Of a stretch of 64,000 nucleotides of DNA, positions 16,309 to 25,713 are shown piece after piece. The stretch comes from Bog-473 sp036268485 (GTDB taxonomy: Bacteria; Actinomycetota; Acidimicrobiia; Acidimicrobiales; RAAP-2), in contig DATAUC010000048.1 of the NCBI GenBank assembly GCA_036268485.1, forward strand, positions 78,168 to 142,167, read 5' to 3'. A program made the translations under genes and the position numbers. The notes beneath the pieces were generated by a model that was given only the letters and a program-made list of their open reading frames with translations, was not told where the DNA came from and made no database searches. Every line of letters begins with the position of its first letter. Position 1 is the first letter of the stretch.

Positions 16309-17484
16309 GTGAACAAGCGGGACAACCCGTACACGCCGGGGGCGGGTCGCAAGCCCCGGACCCTGGCCGGTCGTGACCAGGACCTCGAGAACTTTCAGTC
16401 CCTGGTCGAGCGGCTGAACGCGGGGACCTACGAGCGCAGCCTCGTCTACACCGGCCTGCGGGGTGTGGGGAAGACAGTCCTGCTCATGGAGTTCGACGTC
16501 CTGGCCAGTGAGGCCGGGTGGGCCACGACCGACGTGCAGGAGGTGGGCGCCCAGGCGGACTTCCGGGCCACCTTCGCCCGCATGGCGGCACGCCTGCTGA
16601 CCAACATGAGCCGCCGGCATCGAGCCAAGCAACGAATCGAGCGCGCCCTGTCGGTGGTTAAAGCGTTCAGCGTGGCCGTACCCGGAGCGATGGAGGTGCG
16701 CATCGACCTGAGTGAAGCAAGGGGAATCGCCGACTCAGGCGATCCTGAACAGGACCTGGCCGGACTGCTCAAAGAGATCGGCGAGGTGGCCCAGGCCAAT
16801 CGGATGGGCGCCCTCTTCCTCATAGATGAGATGCAGAACCTCAACGCGGAATCCCTCGCCGCCCTTTGTATGGCTTTTCAGGCGGTCAGCCGAGCTGGAC
16901 TCCCAGTTGCCATGGTGGGGGCGGGGTTGCCCGATCTCCGACTCCGGCTGTGGTCGGCCAAGCCGTATGCCGATCGTCTCTTCTCTTACATGGAACTCGG
17001 ACGTCTCTGCGACATGGCCGGCCGGGCCGCGTTGGTGGGGCCGGCCGCCGCCGCCGGCATTGCCTTCGATGAGGAAACGGCCCGCCAGGTGGTGACCCAG
17101 GCCGCCGGCTTCCCCTATTTCATTCAGGAATACGGGCGCGAGCTGTGGAACTACGCCGAGCAGTCGCCCATCACGGTCCATGAACTCGAGGCAGTGAGCC
17201 GGATCGTCCAGGACACCCTGGCCCACAGCTTCTTCGGCACCCGGTTCGAGCTGGCCACCGACACCGAGCAGCGCTACCTCACCGCCATGGCCCTGCTCGG
17301 TGAAGGCCCCTATGCCGTGGCCGCCGTCGCCAAGGAGTTCGGCGTGAACGACCAACGCCGGGTCTCCATGCATCGGGACGCCCTCATCCAAAAGGGCCTC
17401 ATCTGGAGCCCCCGCCGCGGCCAGGTCGACTTCACGGTGCCGCTCTTCGCCGACTTCCTGCGGGAGAGTGCCACCAACGGCTGA
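16309..17484 (+). CDS. AAA+ / ORC-like ATPase
   Basis: 391 residues from GTG 16309, with GGGGAGG upstream. P-loop GLRGVGKT at residues 49-56, Walker B LFLIDEMQ near residue 168, sensor-type VAMVGAGLPDL near 205, and a C-terminal winged-helix-like end (AVAAVAKEFGVNDQRRVSMHRDALIQKGLIW) seen in ORC/Cdc6-like and related ATPases. Such stand-alone proteins occur widely in actinobacteria and their job is not clear; DNA binding by the C-terminal domain is plausible. It may be under its own dyad operator. The next gene (HD hydrolase) follows after about 70 bp. Confidence 0.82.
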   Translation: MNKRDNPYTPGAGRKPRTLAGRDQDLENFQSLVERLNAGTYERSLVYTGLRGVGKTVLLMEFDVLASEAGWATTDVQEVGAQADFRATFARMAARLLTNMSRRHRAKQRIERALSVVKAFSVAVPGAMEVRIDLSEARGIADSGDPEQDLAGLLKEIGEVAQANRMGALFLIDEMQNLNAESLAALCMAFQAVSRAGLPVAMVGAGLPDLRLRLWSAKPYADRLFSYMELGRLCDMAGRAALVGPAAAAGIAFDEETARQVVTQAAGFPYFIQEYGRELWNYAEQSPITVHELEAVSRIVQDTLAHSFFGTRFELATDTEQRYLTAMALLGEGPYAVAAVAKEFGVNDQRRVSMHRDALIQKGLIWSPRRGQVDFTVPLFADFLRESATNG

Positions 17485-17557
17485 TGCCGCCTCGGGAAGT
17501 TCACCGTCGGGTCATCGCTAACCTTGCCCGTGGGGGTCACGCCGAAGGAGTGCAGTG

Positions 17558-18139
17558 ATGGAGTTGACCGAACGCTTTGACCGAGGGCTCCAGTTGGCCT
17601 CTGACCTGCATCGAAGCCAGAAGCGTAAGAGCACGGAGATTCCCTACATCACGCATCTCATGGCCGTCGCATCGCTTGTGCTCGAGAACGGTGGCTCTGA
17701 AGACGAGGCCATCGCCGGCCTGCTGCACGATGCCGTGGAGGATCAGGGCGGCCCGGTCACGCTGGAGTTGATCCGATCCGAATTCGGCAACGAAATCGCC
17801 GACTATGTGCAGGCTCTCAGTGATACGGACCAGACTCCGAAACCGCCGTGGCGGGCGCGCAAGGAGGCGTATCTGCTGCATCTTGAAGATGCCCCGGTAG
17901 CCGTGTTGCGCATATCCGCCGCCGACAAACTGCACAACGCCCGGTCGATCGTTCGGGACTACCTTCTCATCGGCGAAGACCTGTGGAACCGATTCAGCGC
18001 GCCTAGCTCCGAACAGATTTGGTACTACCGTTCCCTCTCCGATGTTTTCCGTCGTCGCCTGGGCGGACCCTTGGCCTCCGAGCTGAGCCGTACGGTCGCC
18101 GATTTGGAATGGCTCATGGTGTCGCCCAGAATCGTGTAA
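17558..18139 (+). CDS. HD-domain metal-dependent phosphohydrolase (RelA/SpoT HD-like)
   Basis: 193 residues from ATG 17558, 7 bp after AAGGAG. The metal-binding pattern is clear: ITHLMAVASLV with the first His, GLLHDAVEDQGG with the HD pair plus Glu/Asp, and ISAADKLHNARSI with the last Asp, close to the hydrolase half of RelA/SpoT and to Mesh1-type small ppGpp hydrolases. No synthetase or regulatory domain is present. A small alarmone hydrolase is the leading inference; a different nucleotide substrate is possible. Confidence 0.82.
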   Translation: MELTERFDRGLQLASDLHRSQKRKSTEIPYITHLMAVASLVLENGGSEDEAIAGLLHDAVEDQGGPVTLELIRSEFGNEIADYVQALSDTDQTPKPPWRARKEAYLLHLEDAPVAVLRISAADKLHNARSIVRDYLLIGEDLWNRFSAPSSEQIWYYRSLSDVFRRRLGGPLASELSRTVADLEWLMVSPRIV

Positions 18140-18197
18140 TTCGCCAGCCCTGATCCGTCTCCGTCCACACAACTGGGGCCAAATCGAGATGGTTCGG

Positions 18198-18217
18198 TTA
18201 GCGAACTAAACCGCTAA
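18198..18217. promoter_or_regulatory. Probable MarR operator
   Basis: Perfect inverted repeat TTAGCG-8-CGCTAA just 10 bp before the GTG of the MarR gene. Length and position fit self-repression by MarR; the flanking GGTT/AACC adds a second nested repeat. TAATCT at 18215-18220 resembles a -10 element, so binding would block the promoter. Confidence 0.6.
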
Positions 18218-18227
18218 TCTGGCTCCA

Positions 18228-18710
18228 GTGCCGCCAATCGACAATCCGACCTCCCCTCGCGGGATCGCCTCAGACGAACACATGAAGATCGAGGCCGTGC
18301 GCGCCCTGGCTCGTGCCTCCCGCATGCTGGTGGAGCGGGCCTCGAGCGAACTGAGCCCGGCCCACTACCGGGTGCTCTCGGCCGTGGCCGCCGGGGACGA
18401 GCGGGCATCTCGGGTGGCCACCCGGTTGGCGATCGGCAAGCCCACCATCAGCGCCACCGTCGATGCGCTCTGCCAGCGGGGGCTTCTGGTCCGATCGGAA
18501 GTGGCCGGCGACCAACGGGCCGCCGCCCTGGCGCTCACCCCGGAGGGCGTCGCCCTCCTGTCTCGTGTTGAGCACGACATGATCGAACGTATCGATGACC
18601 TCGCTGCCCGGACACCGGACGCCGCGCAACTTCTGGAATCGCTTGTGCAGCTGGGTACGGCCATTGACGAGACCCAGGCCGAACGAATGGCCCAGCGGCG
18701 GAAGCCCTGA
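18228..18710 (+). CDS. MarR-family transcriptional regulator
   Basis: 160 residues from GTG 18228. Winged-helix signature: LSPAHYRVLSAVAAGDERASRVATRLAIGKPTISATVDALCQRGLLVRSEVAGDQRAAALALTPEG is the recognition helix and wing in order. MarR dimers usually repress drug-export genes and release DNA on binding a ligand. It overlaps the following exporter gene by one base, and a dyad operator stands upstream. It therefore almost surely controls itself and the exporter. Confidence 0.92.
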   Translation: MPPIDNPTSPRGIASDEHMKIEAVRALARASRMLVERASSELSPAHYRVLSAVAAGDERASRVATRLAIGKPTISATVDALCQRGLLVRSEVAGDQRAAALALTPEGVALLSRVEHDMIERIDDLAARTPDAAQLLESLVQLGTAIDETQAERMAQRRKP

Positions 18711-21700
18711 TGTCGACAGCCGAGACACAGCAGGCGGAAGCCTCAGGACAGACGGGCTGGGTCCGGCGCCTATGGGGCTACATGCTTCAGCACCGCACCG
18801 ACGTGTTTCTCTCGCTGTCGGCGGCAGTCCTGGGTAGCGTCTGTCTGACGGTCGTGCCGCTGATTGAGCGGCAGATCGTTAACAACGTCATCATTCAGCA
18901 CACGTCCTCTATTTGGCCGTGGCTCACCGCACTCATTGGCCTCTCCGCCGCCGGGTTCGGCTTCGCCTATCTCCGTCGCTACCGCGGCGGCCGGGTGGCT
19001 CTGCGGGTGCAGTTCGATCTGCGCAACGCCATGCATGACCACCTGCAGGTCATGGACTTCGACAACCTCGACCGGATGCCCACAGGTCAATTGGTGGCCC
19101 GAGCGAATTCGGACTCGACGCTGGTGCAGGGGCTCCTGGCCTTCTTCCCCATCATGAGCGGCAACATCCTGTTGATGCTCTTCTCGCTGGGCGTGATGAT
19201 CTACCTCTCGCCCTTGCTGGCCGTGGTGAGCGTGATCATCGCCCCCAGCCTGCTCATCGTGTCGTACCGCATGCGGCGTCGGGTCTTCCCGGCCACCTGG
19301 GACGGCCAGCAGCGGGAAGGCGACGTGGCCCAGATCGTCGATGAGGACGTCAACGGCGTGCGGGTGGTCAAGGCGTTCGGCCAGGAGCATCGCGAACTTG
19401 AGCGGGCCACCGCTGCTGCGCAAACGCTCTATGGGTCGCGCATGCGAGCCGTCCGCATTCAATCGCGCTACCAGCCCCTGCTTGAGGCGGTGCCCACCCT
19501 CGGCCAGGTGGCCATTCTGGCCTTTGGAGGATGGCTGGCTCTCCACCACGAGATCACGCTAGGCACGTTCCTGGCCTTCTCGACCTATGTGGTCCAACTC
19601 GTCTCGCCGGCCCGTCAGTTGGCCGGAGTGCTTACCGTCGGCCAACAGGCGCGGGCAGGAATCGAGCGCATCTTCCAGCTGCTGGACATGGCGCCGGCCA
19701 TCGCCGACGCTCCCGATGCCATCGAACTCGGGGAGTTGGCCGGGGAGATCACCTTCTCCGACGTCCATCTGTCCTACACCGAGGACGCCCCCGTGCTGCA
19801 AGGCATCGACCTGCACATCAAGGCGGGAGAGCGTGTGGCCCTGGTCGGTCCGAGCGGCAGCGGAAAGTCAACCGTGGCCATGCTCGTCTCCCGTTTCTAC
19901 GACCCTGATTCGGGAGCCGTTCTGGTTGACGGCCACGACCTGCGAAACGTGACCCTGCAGTCTTTGCGCAGTCAGGTGGGCGTCGTCTTCGAGGACAGCT
20001 TCCTCTTCTCCGACACCGTGCGCTCCAACATCGCCTACGGCAATCCGCATGCCACCGACGAGGAAATTGAGGCCGCGGCGATGGTGGCCCAGGCGCACGA
20101 GTTCATCACCGCCCTGCCCCGGGGCTACGACACCGTGGTGGGGGAGCGTGGCCTCACCTTGTCAGGCGGTCAGCGCCAGCGCATCGCCCTGGCCCGGGCC
20201 ATCGTGTCGGATCCCCGCATCCTGATCCTCGATGACGCCACCAGCGCCATCGACTCGAAGATCGAAGAAGCCATTCACCAAGGTCTGCGCGGCGTGATGG
20301 CGAACCGGACCACATTGCTGGTGGCCCATCGTCGCTCCACTTTGCATCTGGCCGATCGCATCGTGGTGCTGGTCGACGGTCGGATCGTCGAGCAGGGCAC
20401 CCACGACGAACTGATGACCCGCAGTGCCGTCTACCGCACTCTGCTCTCAGGCATTGAAGAGGAAAAGACCGAGAAAGTCGGCGACAGCATCGAAGCCCTG
20501 GCCGCTCTGGCAAGCAATGGAACCACGGCCTCGGCCTGGCAGGGCGGGACTGCTGCCAGCAATGGCCAAGCTGTCATGCGCACCATCGGTGCGCCGAGCA
20601 TTGGTCCCGGCCTGGGCGGCGGAGGTGGCGGGGGTGGTGGATGGCGTCTCAATCTCGCCCCCACCCCCGAACTCCTGGCTCGCGTGGCTGCGCTGCCTCC
20701 TATTCGCGACGTGGCCAAGGTCGACCTCAACAAGGAGTCCCGCCACCAACGGGGCTTCAACCTGCCTCGGCTGCTTCAGGAGTTTCGCCGACCCCTGCTC
20801 TTCGGGTTGGTTCTGGTGGTGATCGATGCACTCGCCACACTGGCCGGCCCCATTCTGGTCAAGACCGGCATCGACAACGGGGTGCACAAGGGCTCGGTGA
20901 GCGTGCTCTTTGTGGCATCGGCCATCTTCCTCTTCATCACGTTGCTCGACCTGATTGACGAGATGGGCGAGACCTTTGTCACCGGTCGTGCGGCGGAACG
21001 GATCATGTTGTCGCTCCGCATTCGCATCTTCGCCCAGCTGCAGCGGCTCTCCCTGGACTACTACGAGCGTGAGATGGCCGGTCGGATCATGACCAGAATG
21101 ACGACCGACGTCGACCAGTTCGAGTCGCTCATTGAGAACGGGCTCCTCTCGGCCTTGGTCTCCATGGTCACCTTCGTCGGCGTGGGGTGTGCGCTGGTCG
21201 TCATCAATCTCGAACTCGGCCTGTGTACCCTCTCCATCGTCATTCCCCTGGCCATCGCCACGGTCATCTTCCGCCGCCGGGCGACGGTGCTCTACGACCA
21301 GTCCCGTGAGCGGATCGCCATCGTCAACGCCGACTTCCAGGAAAGCCTCTCGGGCGTCCGGGTGGCCCAGGCCTTTGTCCACCAGGTCGAGACCATCCAG
21401 CGCTTCCATCGATTGGGCCGTGAGTACCTCGAATCGAGGGTGGCCGCCCAACGACTGGTGGCCAGCTACTTCCCCTTCGTGCAGTTCCTCTCCGGAGTGG
21501 CTGACGCCATCGTTCTGGGCGTCGGCGCCGGACTGGTCGCCTCCGGTCATCTCACCTCGGGGGCGGTGATCGCTTTCATCTTGTACATCGATCTTTTCCT
21601 CTCACCCGTCCAGCAGCTCTCCCAGGTCTTCGATTCGTGGCAGCAGACCCGGGTGTCGGTCGGTCGGATCTCCGAGCTCATGCAGTTGGAGACGCTGACG

Positions 21701-22588
21701 CCCCAGGCCGACCACCCGATCGAGCCCGGCCGACTGCGAGGCGAGATCGTCATGGACAACGTCCGCTTCTCGTACCCGGCGGTCACCGGAAGGCCCGGCC
21801 TCAATGGGCCGGCCGAGCGCCGCGGTCCCAAGGACCCGCGCTATTTGGTGGACGACGACGCAGCCGTCATCACACCTCCGGAAGCTCTGCGCGGGATCGA
21901 CCTCCATATTGGAGCCGGAGAGACGGTGGCCCTGGTGGGGGAGACCGGGGCCGGGAAGTCGACGGTCATGAAGCTGCTGGCCCGCTTCTATGACCCCGAC
22001 CTGGGGACGGTGCGGGTCGACGGCCACGACGTGGCGCAACTCGACCTCCTCGGCTTCCGGCGCCAGCTGGGTTACGTCCCGCAGGAGGGCTTCCTCTTCA
22101 GCGGCACCATCCGGGACAACATCGCCTACGGCCGGCCTGACGCGGGCGACGACGAAGTGGAACGGGCGGCTCGTGCGGTCGGCGCGCACGACTTCATTGC
22201 CGAACTGCCCGGTGGGTATCTCCACGAGCTGTCCGAGCGCGGTCGCTCACTGTCATCGGGCCAGCGACAGTTGATCGCCCTGGCCCGAGCCGAGCTGGTG
22301 GATCCGACGATCCTCTTGCTGGATGAAGCCACGTCCAACCTCGATCTGGTCACCGAAGCCCGGGTGGCGGCGGCCATGCAGCGGGTCTCGCACAACCGAA
22401 CCACCATCGTGATTGCCCACCGCTTGCAGACGGCCAAGGTGGCCGATCGCATTGTCGTTCTACACAATGGCGGGGTGGCCGAGGTGGGATCGCATGACGA
22501 GTTGCGCGCACTGGGCGGTCGGTATGCCTCCATGTGGGAGGCGTTCGAGCTGGTGGGCCAGGCCGGGGCCACACCGTCTGTCGCCTAG
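18710..22588 (+). CDS. Fused ABC exporter (TMD-NBD-TMD-NBD), asymmetric nucleotide sites
   Basis: 1292 residues, two full ABC half-exporters in one chain. NBD1: Walker A GPSGSGKST near 381, signature LSGGQ near 485, Walker B LILDDATS, so the catalytic Glu is Asp. NBD2: Walker A GETGAGKST near 1078, signature LSSGQ near 1182, Walker B LLLDEATS with Glu. The degenerate site (NBD1 Walker B plus the altered signature) and the active site (NBD2 Glu plus canonical LSGGQ) match the arrangement known for heterodimeric exporters. A glycine-rich linker (GLGGGGGGGGG) joins the halves. The N-terminal TMD and middle TMD each show six hydrophobic segments. Start ATG overlaps the MarR stop. Drug or lipid export is likely. 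Confidence 0.95.
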   Translation: MSTAETQQAEASGQTGWVRRLWGYMLQHRTDVFLSLSAAVLGSVCLTVVPLIERQIVNNVIIQHTSSIWPWLTALIGLSAAGFGFAYLRRYRGGRVALRVQFDLRNAMHDHLQVMDFDNLDRMPTGQLVARANSDSTLVQGLLAFFPIMSGNILLMLFSLGVMIYLSPLLAVVSVIIAPSLLIVSYRMRRRVFPATWDGQQREGDVAQIVDEDVNGVRVVKAFGQEHRELERATAAAQTLYGSRMRAVRIQSRYQPLLEAVPTLGQVAILAFGGWLALHHEITLGTFLAFSTYVVQLVSPARQLAGVLTVGQQARAGIERIFQLLDMAPAIADAPDAIELGELAGEITFSDVHLSYTEDAPVLQGIDLHIKAGERVALVGPSGSGKSTVAMLVSRFYDPDSGAVLVDGHDLRNVTLQSLRSQVGVVFEDSFLFSDTVRSNIAYGNPHATDEEIEAAAMVAQAHEFITALPRGYDTVVGERGLTLSGGQRQRIALARAIVSDPRILILDDATSAIDSKIEEAIHQGLRGVMANRTTLLVAHRRSTLHLADRIVVLVDGRIVEQGTHDELMTRSAVYRTLLSGIEEEKTEKVGDSIEALAALASNGTTASAWQGGTAASNGQAVMRTIGAPSIGPGLGGGGGGGGGWRLNLAPTPELLARVAALPPIRDVAKVDLNKESRHQRGFNLPRLLQEFRRPLLFGLVLVVIDALATLAGPILVKTGIDNGVHKGSVSVLFVASAIFLFITLLDLIDEMGETFVTGRAAERIMLSLRIRIFAQLQRLSLDYYEREMAGRIMTRMTTDVDQFESLIENGLLSALVSMVTFVGVGCALVVINLELGLCTLSIVIPLAIATVIFRRRATVLYDQSRERIAIVNADFQESLSGVRVAQAFVHQVETIQRFHRLGREYLESRVAAQRLVASYFPFVQFLSGVADAIVLGVGAGLVASGHLTSGAVIAFILYIDLFLSPVQQLSQVFDSWQQTRVSVGRISELMQLETLTPQADHPIEPGRLRGEIVMDNVRFSYPAVTGRPGLNGPAERRGPKDPRYLVDDDAAVITPPEALRGIDLHIGAGETVALVGETGAGKSTVMKLLARFYDPDLGTVRVDGHDVAQLDLLGFRRQLGYVPQEGFLFSGTIRDNIAYGRPDAGDDEVERAARAVGAHDFIAELPGGYLHELSERGRSLSSGQRQLIALARAELVDPTILLLDEATSNLDLVTEARVAAAMQRVSHNRTTIVIAHRLQTAKVADRIVVLHNGGVAEVGSHDELRALGGRYASMWEAFELVGQAGATPSVA

Positions 22589-22625
22589 GGCCGAACGAAA
22601 GGTCGCTTCCAACGGGCACAATGTC

Positions 22626-25600
22626 GTGGTGGGCGCGCAGCAGACATTTGTCTTCACGGACATAGAAGATTCCACCGGGCGCGCCTCGCGACTGGGGGAT
22701 AGTGCCTGGTCAGCATTGCTGGGGCAGCACAATGAAGTCCTCACCGAGGTGGTGGCCAACTACGCCGGCCGAGAGGTCAAAAAGACCGGTGACGGTGCCA
22801 TGTTGGTCTTCGACGACGCCGCGGTCGCCATCCTCTGCGTGCGCGATCTGCAATTCAGGTTCAATGAAATCGGCCTGCCCGTGCGGGCCGGGGTGCATTG
22901 CGGTGAGGCCATCGATGACGGCGACGGAGACTTCATCGGAATGCAGGTCCATGTGGCCGCCCGGGTTGGCGCGCTGGCGGCCGGGGGCGAGCTCCTGGTC
23001 TCGGCGGCGGCCCGCCACGAGGTTGGTGCCCATCCCTCCATCCACTTCGGCCAGCCGCGCACGGTGCCGCTGCGCGGTGTGCCCGGACTGCATCGCCTTT
23101 ACCCGGTTGTGGGAGAGCACTCCGCCGAGGAGATGCAACGATCACCGCTGGTCGGTCGAGACGAGGAGTTGGGCATTCTCGAAGGTGCGGTCGATGCTGT
23201 GCGGCACGGTCGCGGCGGCTCGGTGCTCATCGCCGGGGAGCCCGGAGCTGGGAAGTCGCGCTTGGTCAAGGAACTGGAATGGTCTGTGTCGGCCGACGGC
23301 CACGTGGGCACCCATTGGGGGCATTGCTGGGATCGGGAGGGTGCGCCGGCCTATCTGCCGTGGATGGAGATCATCCGCTCTCTGGTGGCGACCGGCGGCA
23401 TCGGGTCGGACCACGCAGAATTGGTCCATATCGTCCCTGAATTGGCGACCGATCTCGGTCCGGCTCCGCGTCTCCCATCCGATCCCGAGGTAGCACGGAA
23501 CAAACTGTTTGGCGCGGTCATTGACGTAATTCGACAGACGTCGAGCCTGCAGCCGATCGCCATCATTCTTGAGGACCTGCATCGGGCCGATGCCACCTCG
23601 CTCGATCTCTTGCGCGCCGCCGCGGACGCACTCGGCACTAACCCCGTTCTCTTCGTGGCTACCGCCCGGGACACCGAGACGGAAGTCATGAGAGAGCTGC
23701 ACGAGATCCTTGGTTTGGGCACCCTGGTCAAGCTCTCGCCTCTTGCCGCCGACGCGGTGGCCACGTACCTCGCCAATGAACTGGGCCATATCCCTGAAGA
23801 AGCGACAGTGCGGGCCGTGGTGGAGTTGACCGAGAGCAATGCGTTCAACCTCACGCAGATAGCCCCCCTCCTGCGCGGCAACGAACGGGCGGCACTGCCC
23901 GGCTCGGTTGGCGCATCCATCAGGAAGCGCCTCGAATCGCTGTCACCCGACGCCACGTGGATCCTCGAAGTGGCGGCCACGCTCGGCACCACCTTCTCCC
24001 TGGCCATGCTCGGCCCGAGCTCGGGCCTATCCGGCTCAGCGGCCATTACCGCACTCGATGAGGCAGCCAACGCCCGCCTGGTGCTCTGGGACAGCCCATC
24101 CGACACCGCCGCCTTCGCCCACCAGCTTCTCCAAAAGGCGATGTACGAGCGCATCCCCGCCGGTCGACGCGCCGTCCTGCATGGGCAGGTGGCCCGAACA
24201 ATGGTGGCCAAAAAACATCCCGATGACCCGGTCGAGCAGGGGCTCACGGCCTTTCACTATGTCCAGGCCGTTCCGGCCGGCTTTGCGGCCGATGCCATCG
24301 ACTCCTCCCGGCGCGCCGCCGAAATGGCCTCGGCCATGCACGCTCATAGAGAGGCGGCCCGGTACCTGCAGGATGCGCTCAATGTCTTTCCTGCGCTCGA
24401 GGGTGGCGAAGAACTCACACGGCTCGCCCTCATCGCCGGCCTGGGTCACGCCGAGTTGGCCATCGGCAAGCGGGTCGACGGCTTCGAAACGTTGGACTCC
24501 ATGATGGAACCCGCCATGGCCCTGGGCGCCGGAGACCTGGCGGCGCAAGCGCTTCTGAGTTGGCCAGCTGATTGGGTTCCTTCGGGAGCAATCAATGATC
24601 AGCTCTTTGACCGATTGCTGGCTCTGTTGCCGCCGGGCCATTCGAAGCGGCCGGTGCCGTTGGCGCTCAAGAGCATCCTGTGGCGCTATCGCGACAATCC
24701 CAACTGGAAGGTTGTGGCCGAGCAGGCCTGGGACGAAGCGGTGGCGCTCCAAGACGATGCGGCCATGGCCGAAGTGCTGAGTCGGGTATCCGAAGTGGGA
24801 CCGAAGGCCGAGATGGGGACCGCGCTGATCGAACTGGGACAGAAGCTGGGCGATGAGGGCTACCTGGCGACCGGGTGGCGCGACCTGGGTCGGCGGCGAC
24901 TTGAAGCCGGGGACGGAGCCGGAGCGGAGTCAGCCTTTGCAGAGCAATGCCGGCTGGCCGACGAAGTCGGGGCCCCCTTGCCGAAGGCGGACGCGCGGTG
25001 GCGGTTGGCTGGGCTGGCGATCAACCGGGGCGACGTTGATTCGGCCACCGTCCTGATGGCTGAGGCGAACGATCTCGAGGAACTCGGACGTGACAAACGC
25101 CCTCGACTGGTGGGCATCGGGCTCCAGGTTCTGATGGCCCGCAATGCCGGACGTATCGCCGACTTCGCCTTTTTGGCGTCAATGGACGCGCTCGTCGAGG
25201 GTCAATATGGCCTGGCCGCCGTCCGCTCATTGATCGCACTGCTGGGACTGGCCGGGGGCTCCCCTGACCTGGCTCGCGCCCTCCTGAGCGATCCCCCCTC
25301 CCGTCCCTTCCTCGGTGGAGAACTCCATTGGCGACTGGCTGCAGCCGGTACCGCCGACATGGCCCTCTGTCTGGCCGACGAGGACGGACTACGCACCACT
25401 CGGGCCGCACTGCGACAGGCGCCCAAACCGGTGGCAATGTTGCCTGGGAGCACTGCCCTCTACGCTCATTTCGACGAGATCATCGGTCGCGCCGACGTCG
25501 CCCTCGGGGATACGACCGAAGGCGTCGCCCGCTTGCAAAGTGCGCTCTCCTTTTACAAAGGACTCGATGCAGGGCCCCTGATGGAGCGGACGCAAGCCGT

Positions 25601-25706
25601 GCTCGACGTTGCCCTGTCGGCCGATCTCAGCCCAGATCTGGGCGAGCGAGCCACGGCCTTGGCGTTGGCAGCGTGGCTCCCGGCATTACCGGCAACCCCA
25701 ACGTAG
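22626..25706 (+). CDS. Class III adenylate/guanylate cyclase fused to STAND-type P-loop ATPase
   Basis: 1026 residues from GTG 22626 (GTG 22629 is also possible); the longer frame overlapping the ABC gene is ignored. The cyclase domain covers about 1-155: FTDIEDST with the metal Asp, VKKTGDGAMLVF with the second metal Asp and Lys, and VHVAARVGALAAGGELLVS, where the usual Asn is His, common in some actinobacterial members. A P-loop ATPase follows (GEPGAGKSR near 204, then ILEDLHRAD), and the rest is helical, TPR-like. This layout is typical of soluble multidomain actinobacterial cyclases. Makes cAMP or another cyclic nucleotide in response to an unknown input. No clear ribosome site was seen before the GTG. 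Confidence 0.88.
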   Translation: MVGAQQTFVFTDIEDSTGRASRLGDSAWSALLGQHNEVLTEVVANYAGREVKKTGDGAMLVFDDAAVAILCVRDLQFRFNEIGLPVRAGVHCGEAIDDGDGDFIGMQVHVAARVGALAAGGELLVSAAARHEVGAHPSIHFGQPRTVPLRGVPGLHRLYPVVGEHSAEEMQRSPLVGRDEELGILEGAVDAVRHGRGGSVLIAGEPGAGKSRLVKELEWSVSADGHVGTHWGHCWDREGAPAYLPWMEIIRSLVATGGIGSDHAELVHIVPELATDLGPAPRLPSDPEVARNKLFGAVIDVIRQTSSLQPIAIILEDLHRADATSLDLLRAAADALGTNPVLFVATARDTETEVMRELHEILGLGTLVKLSPLAADAVATYLANELGHIPEEATVRAVVELTESNAFNLTQIAPLLRGNERAALPGSVGASIRKRLESLSPDATWILEVAATLGTTFSLAMLGPSSGLSGSAAITALDEAANARLVLWDSPSDTAAFAHQLLQKAMYERIPAGRRAVLHGQVARTMVAKKHPDDPVEQGLTAFHYVQAVPAGFAADAIDSSRRAAEMASAMHAHREAARYLQDALNVFPALEGGEELTRLALIAGLGHAELAIGKRVDGFETLDSMMEPAMALGAGDLAAQALLSWPADWVPSGAINDQLFDRLLALLPPGHSKRPVPLALKSILWRYRDNPNWKVVAEQAWDEAVALQDDAAMAEVLSRVSEVGPKAEMGTALIELGQKLGDEGYLATGWRDLGRRRLEAGDGAGAESAFAEQCRLADEVGAPLPKADARWRLAGLAINRGDVDSATVLMAEANDLEELGRDKRPRLVGIGLQVLMARNAGRIADFAFLASMDALVEGQYGLAAVRSLIALLGLAGGSPDLARALLSDPPSRPFLGGELHWRLAAAGTADMALCLADEDGLRTTRAALRQAPKPVAMLPGSTALYAHFDEIIGRADVALGDTTEGVARLQSALSFYKGLDAGPLMERTQAVLDVALSADLSPDLGERATALALAAWLPALPATPT

Positions 25707-25713
25707 CCAGCGC

